DNA from: Verrucomicrobiia bacterium DG1235
GTDB lineage: Bacteria; Verrucomicrobiota; Verrucomicrobiia; Opitutales; Opitutaceae
Direction: 5' to 3'
DNA: 64,000 nucleotides
Assembly: GCA_000155695.1 (NCBI GenBank)
Contig: DS990592.1
Location: forward strand, 5,450,227-5,514,226
The notes beneath the pieces were generated by a model. The model worked only from the letters and a program-made list of their open reading frames with translations, was not told the origin of the DNA and ran no database searches. This document shows positions 62,342-64,000 of this stretch, piece after piece. The position numbers were made by a program, and so were the translations under genes. The stretch's first letter is position 1. Every line of letters starts with the position of its first letter.

Positions 62342-62668
62342 TTATTCTTTTATATACTCGGCTAAGCTGGATTTAAGTTCTTCGGAGAATCCATCAAGAT
62401 CCTCTTTCCTCATCATTCCATAACTACACATCGAAACCATGTAGAAGAACTGCTTTGATCTTGAGTGACCGTCCAAACAGTCTTCTAGAATCTTTTTCTC
62501 TTTTTTCATCTTTTCGAAAGTGTCCCAGAACTGTTCGGTTGGAGTTTTTCCAGCATCAGACAGGCTCTTGAGAAGCTCTTTGTTTTTCTTTTCGAGGTAG
62601 CGTTCACGGAGCTCGGGAACAATCTTCCCAAATCGCTTCCAGTCGGATTCGTTGTGCTCTCTTTTCAT
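62342..62668 (-). CDS. Cassette-like protein of unknown function
   Basis: A 108-residue soluble, charged protein (15% Lys-rich helices such as YLEKKNKELLKSL). No signal peptide, membrane segment or motif is recognised. Its ATG lies 9 bp after one end of the attC-like repeat at 62678-62739, the usual distance from the recombination point to the first codon in a gene cassette. The base composition is AT-rich compared with upstream genes. It looks like the content of an integron cassette. Its own downstream side has no clear third attC-like site. Confidence 0.65.
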   Translation of the reverse strand: MKREHNESDWKRFGKIVPELRERYLEKKNKELLKSLSDAGKTPTEQFWDTFEKMKKEKKILEDCLDGHSRSKQFFYMVSMCSYGMMRKEDLDGFSEELKSSLAEYIKE

Positions 62669-62677
62669 TTTATTCTA

Positions 62678-62739
62678 CAACTCCAATTGCATACAATGGA
62701 GGCGGCACAGTTGCCGAAATTGTATGCCACGTTTAGTTG
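62678..62739 (-). repeat. attC-like site, copy A
   Basis: A 62-bp imperfect palindrome. Read on the minus strand it starts CAACTAAACG and ends GGAGTTG. The arms share GCATACAAT/ATTGTATGC. AAC is separated from GCATAC by 8 nt, while the other arm has 7 nt between GTATGC and GTT, the one-base asymmetry expected of attC extrahelical bases. It directly follows the stop of 62743-63396 and precedes the next start by 9 bp. Confidence 0.65.
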
Positions 62740-62742
62740 GGG

Positions 62743-63396
62743 TTATTCTATTTGAGTAAGTGGATTACCGTTATACGGATTGAATTTATAGTTCCCCGGA
62801 AACTCTTCTCCGGTTTCTGAATCAATTACTGACGGCATGAGAGAACCGAGTGGAAGTCTCCATCTGAAATCGTTTTCAAAGGATGTAATGATGAACGAAC
62901 CGTCGGAGGTCGGATCTAGTATTTTTTCGCCGGCCACTTCACCCGGATAGACTATGAATTCTATTCCTTTTCCTAGTTCGCCCATTGCTTGACCGAGCAA
63001 TGGCTTCATGGAGATTAGTAGATTTGAAACTTCTTGATCAACTACAGTGTATGGAATTTCTTCAATTTCGACCCCGTCAGATTGAAGCTTAATATTCTGT
63101 CTTATTTCTCGCTTTTCTTTATGGGTAAACGACCCAAAAGTGCCGATATCGCTTTGGACCACAGCGAAGATATTGTACTTTTTTAATCGTTTCAGAATTT
63201 CCTCTTTTTGTCCTTCTGTCATTCCTGGGTTTTGATCAAAATTATTCTCCCAATAGACTTGAGGCATCCACCATACAAAACTTAATTGCTGTGGTTTTTG
63301 TGCAATTTGTTGGGTCTCTTGAATGAGTTTTGTTAAATCCATTCCGTTTGCATGAGCAAACAAGAATAGGATAAGGAAGAGCGTTTTTGTTTTCAT
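62743..63396 (-). CDS. Secreted protein of unknown function (cassette gene)
   Basis: A 217-residue protein with a clear signal peptide (MKTKTLFLILFLFAHANG). The mature part is soluble and has VWWMPQVYWE near its start and two proline-rich loops, but no family I recognise. It is flanked on both sides by near-identical attC-like repeats, with its ATG 14 bp after one and its stop 3 bp before the other. It is therefore the clearest single gene cassette in the window. Its AT-rich composition agrees with transfer. Confidence 0.7.
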   Translation of the reverse strand: MKTKTLFLILFLFAHANGMDLTKLIQETQQIAQKPQQLSFVWWMPQVYWENNFDQNPGMTEGQKEEILKRLKKYNIFAVVQSDIGTFGSFTHKEKREIRQNIKLQSDGVEIEEIPYTVVDQEVSNLLISMKPLLGQAMGELGKGIEFIVYPGEVAGEKILDPTSDGSFIITSFENDFRWRLPLGSLMPSVIDSETGEEFPGNYKFNPYNGNPLTQIE

Positions 63397-63410
63397 AATG
63401 ATTAATTTTT

Positions 63411-63473
63411 CAACGCCGAGTGCATACGATGGAGGCGGCGCAGCCTATCGGAATTGTATGCCACGACTTGTTC
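63411..63473 (-). repeat. attC-like site, copy B
   Basis: A 63-bp imperfect palindrome about 70% identical to copy A. On the minus strand it starts GAACAAGTCG and ends CGGCGTTG, with GCATACAAT/ATCGTATGC arms. It shows the same 8-versus-7 nt asymmetry between AAC/GTT and the arms. It follows the PIN-gene stop and precedes the 217-aa gene start by 14 bp. Confidence 0.65.
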
Positions 63474-63474
63474 T

Positions 63475-63873
63475 CTATTTTATTTGGGAAGGTTCTCTTG
63501 CTGGGATCTTAGATTTTTTGAAATCTCCGATGTTTCTTGTGGCTATCAAGTCGACATCGCTCCCTATGCATACCGCCTCGATCACTGCGTCTTCGAAATC
63601 TGTAATTTCGCTCTCGAGTGCGACTTTGAAAGTCTGTCGAGACATTTTCCCTACTTTGCAGATCGTGATGAGCTTATCGAGTAGTGATCTCGTATTTTTC
63701 TCACCTAGGACCTTTTTGCCAAGGTAGTGAAGCGTAGTGATTGTCGTAGGGCAGATCCATCCTTCTATTTCCTTCCTTTCCGCTTTTGCCAGTACTGCCG
63801 CTGCATCCTTCCAGAAAGGCTCTCTCGCAAGCCAAACGTCCAGAATCACATTGGTATCCAATAGGACTTTCAC
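63475..63873 (-). CDS. PIN-domain ribonuclease toxin (VapC-like)
   Basis: A 132-residue PIN protein. Conserved acids are in MKVLLDTNVILDVWL (first Asp), the Glu-containing middle, and SEITDFEDAVIEAV with the final Asp in SDVDLIATRN. The start is GTG and overlaps the stop of the upstream antitoxin by 4 bp (GTGA), the normal toxin-antitoxin layout. Such pairs are frequent stabilising cassettes in integron arrays. The attC-like copy B follows its stop. Confidence 0.88.
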   Translation of the reverse strand: MKVLLDTNVILDVWLAREPFWKDAAAVLAKAERKEIEGWICPTTITTLHYLGKKVLGEKNTRSLLDKLITICKVGKMSRQTFKVALESEITDFEDAVIEAVCIGSDVDLIATRNIGDFKKSKIPAREPSQIK

Positions 63874-63998
63874 AGGTACCTGTCCTCTAGGTGTTTGCGG
63901 TAGTCATTTTCGTCGATTTCGGCTCCTTCTTTTCGGATGATTCCAATCATGGAGGAGGTGATTGGTGGGAGTTCGTCACTTGGAAGCTCGTCGCTTTG
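63870..63998 (-). CDS. Antitoxin, C-terminal part (runs off window)
   Basis: An open frame at the window edge encodes the last 42 residues of a small protein, with ELPPITSSMIGIIRKEG and a final DYRKHLEDRYL. Its TGA overlaps the toxin GTG. The acidic tail and coupling mark it as the PIN antitoxin; it resembles DUF6364-type antitoxins from memory. The DNA-binding N-terminus lies outside the window. Confidence 0.75.
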   Translation of the reverse strand, partial: QSDELPSDELPPITSSMIGIIRKEGAEIDENDYRKHLEDRYL

Positions 63999-64000
63999 CG

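Noticed and set aside
62678..63473. CRISPR array
   Set aside because: Only two repeats, ~730 bp apart with a full gene between, palindromic over their whole length; this is not a repeat-spacer pattern.

Overview
The window looks like a chromosomal segment from a member of the Verrucomicrobiota, most likely an Opitutae/Puniceicoccales-type marine bacterium such as a Pelagicoccus relative. This is an inference from protein flavour and gene content: a pheT-gatCAB run, zinc-less MetRS, a menaquinone (men) branch, pilin-like secretion genes, a small PEP-CTERM-like protein and many multi-PAS signalling parts. Most of the window is moderately GC-rich. The last ~1.7 kb is visibly more AT-rich and looks acquired.

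Layout. 1-4411 (+): end of pheT, then gatC-gatA-gatB. 4491-9136 (-): a PEP-CTERM-like micro-protein, a secreted protein and a three-gene pseudopilin operon ending in an acidic-proline repeat protein with a lysine/tryptophan tail. 9399-14104 (+): metG, an isochorismate synthase and menD, which carries two one-base frameshifts near its 3' end. 14097-20276 (-): tyrA, aroA, cmk, plsC, a coiled-coil protein, a 49-residue lipoprotein, rsmI and ppx/gppA. 20394-24068 (+): a membrane PIN-TRAM protein, galM, a HAD phosphatase and a small unknown. 24104-26869 (-): a CAAX-type protease, thiL, tsaE and a frameshifted methyltransferase. An intergenic region with a 40-bp perfect palindrome and a GGTT microsatellite separates these from mtaB (+).

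28481-35911 (-) holds the most interesting block. An NsrR-like repressor is followed by a haem-c DUF3365 lipoprotein, a c-type cytochrome lipoprotein, a single-domain globin, a NirB-like flavoprotein fused to a [2Fe-2S] domain and a membrane cytochrome-b-like domain, and an 11-haem cytochrome. Together these look like an NO/nitrite-responsive electron path from cytoplasmic NAD(P)H across the membrane to periplasmic haems. hisF lies upstream.

36023-47583: an unknown 588-aa protein, rho, acs, an M42 peptidase, an SDR, a dihydrolipoamide-dehydrogenase-like enzyme, a DJ-1/PfpI protein, an epimerase, ebfC, recR and an Hpt protein. 47663-56567: a LuxR-type response regulator, a ketosynthase-ACP-CrtI-like desaturase cassette that may make an unusual lipid, and a 1467-aa hybrid kinase. 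56838-61978: rpmA, rplU, a methyltransferase, an epimerase, ilvC, a lipoprotein and a small membrane protein.

62342-64000 looks like part of an integron gene-cassette array. Three small minus-strand cassettes are separated by two ~62-bp imperfect palindromes with attC-like geometry. The last cassette is a PIN-toxin/antitoxin pair that runs off the window. No tRNA, rRNA, CRISPR array, transposase or phage gene was recognised.
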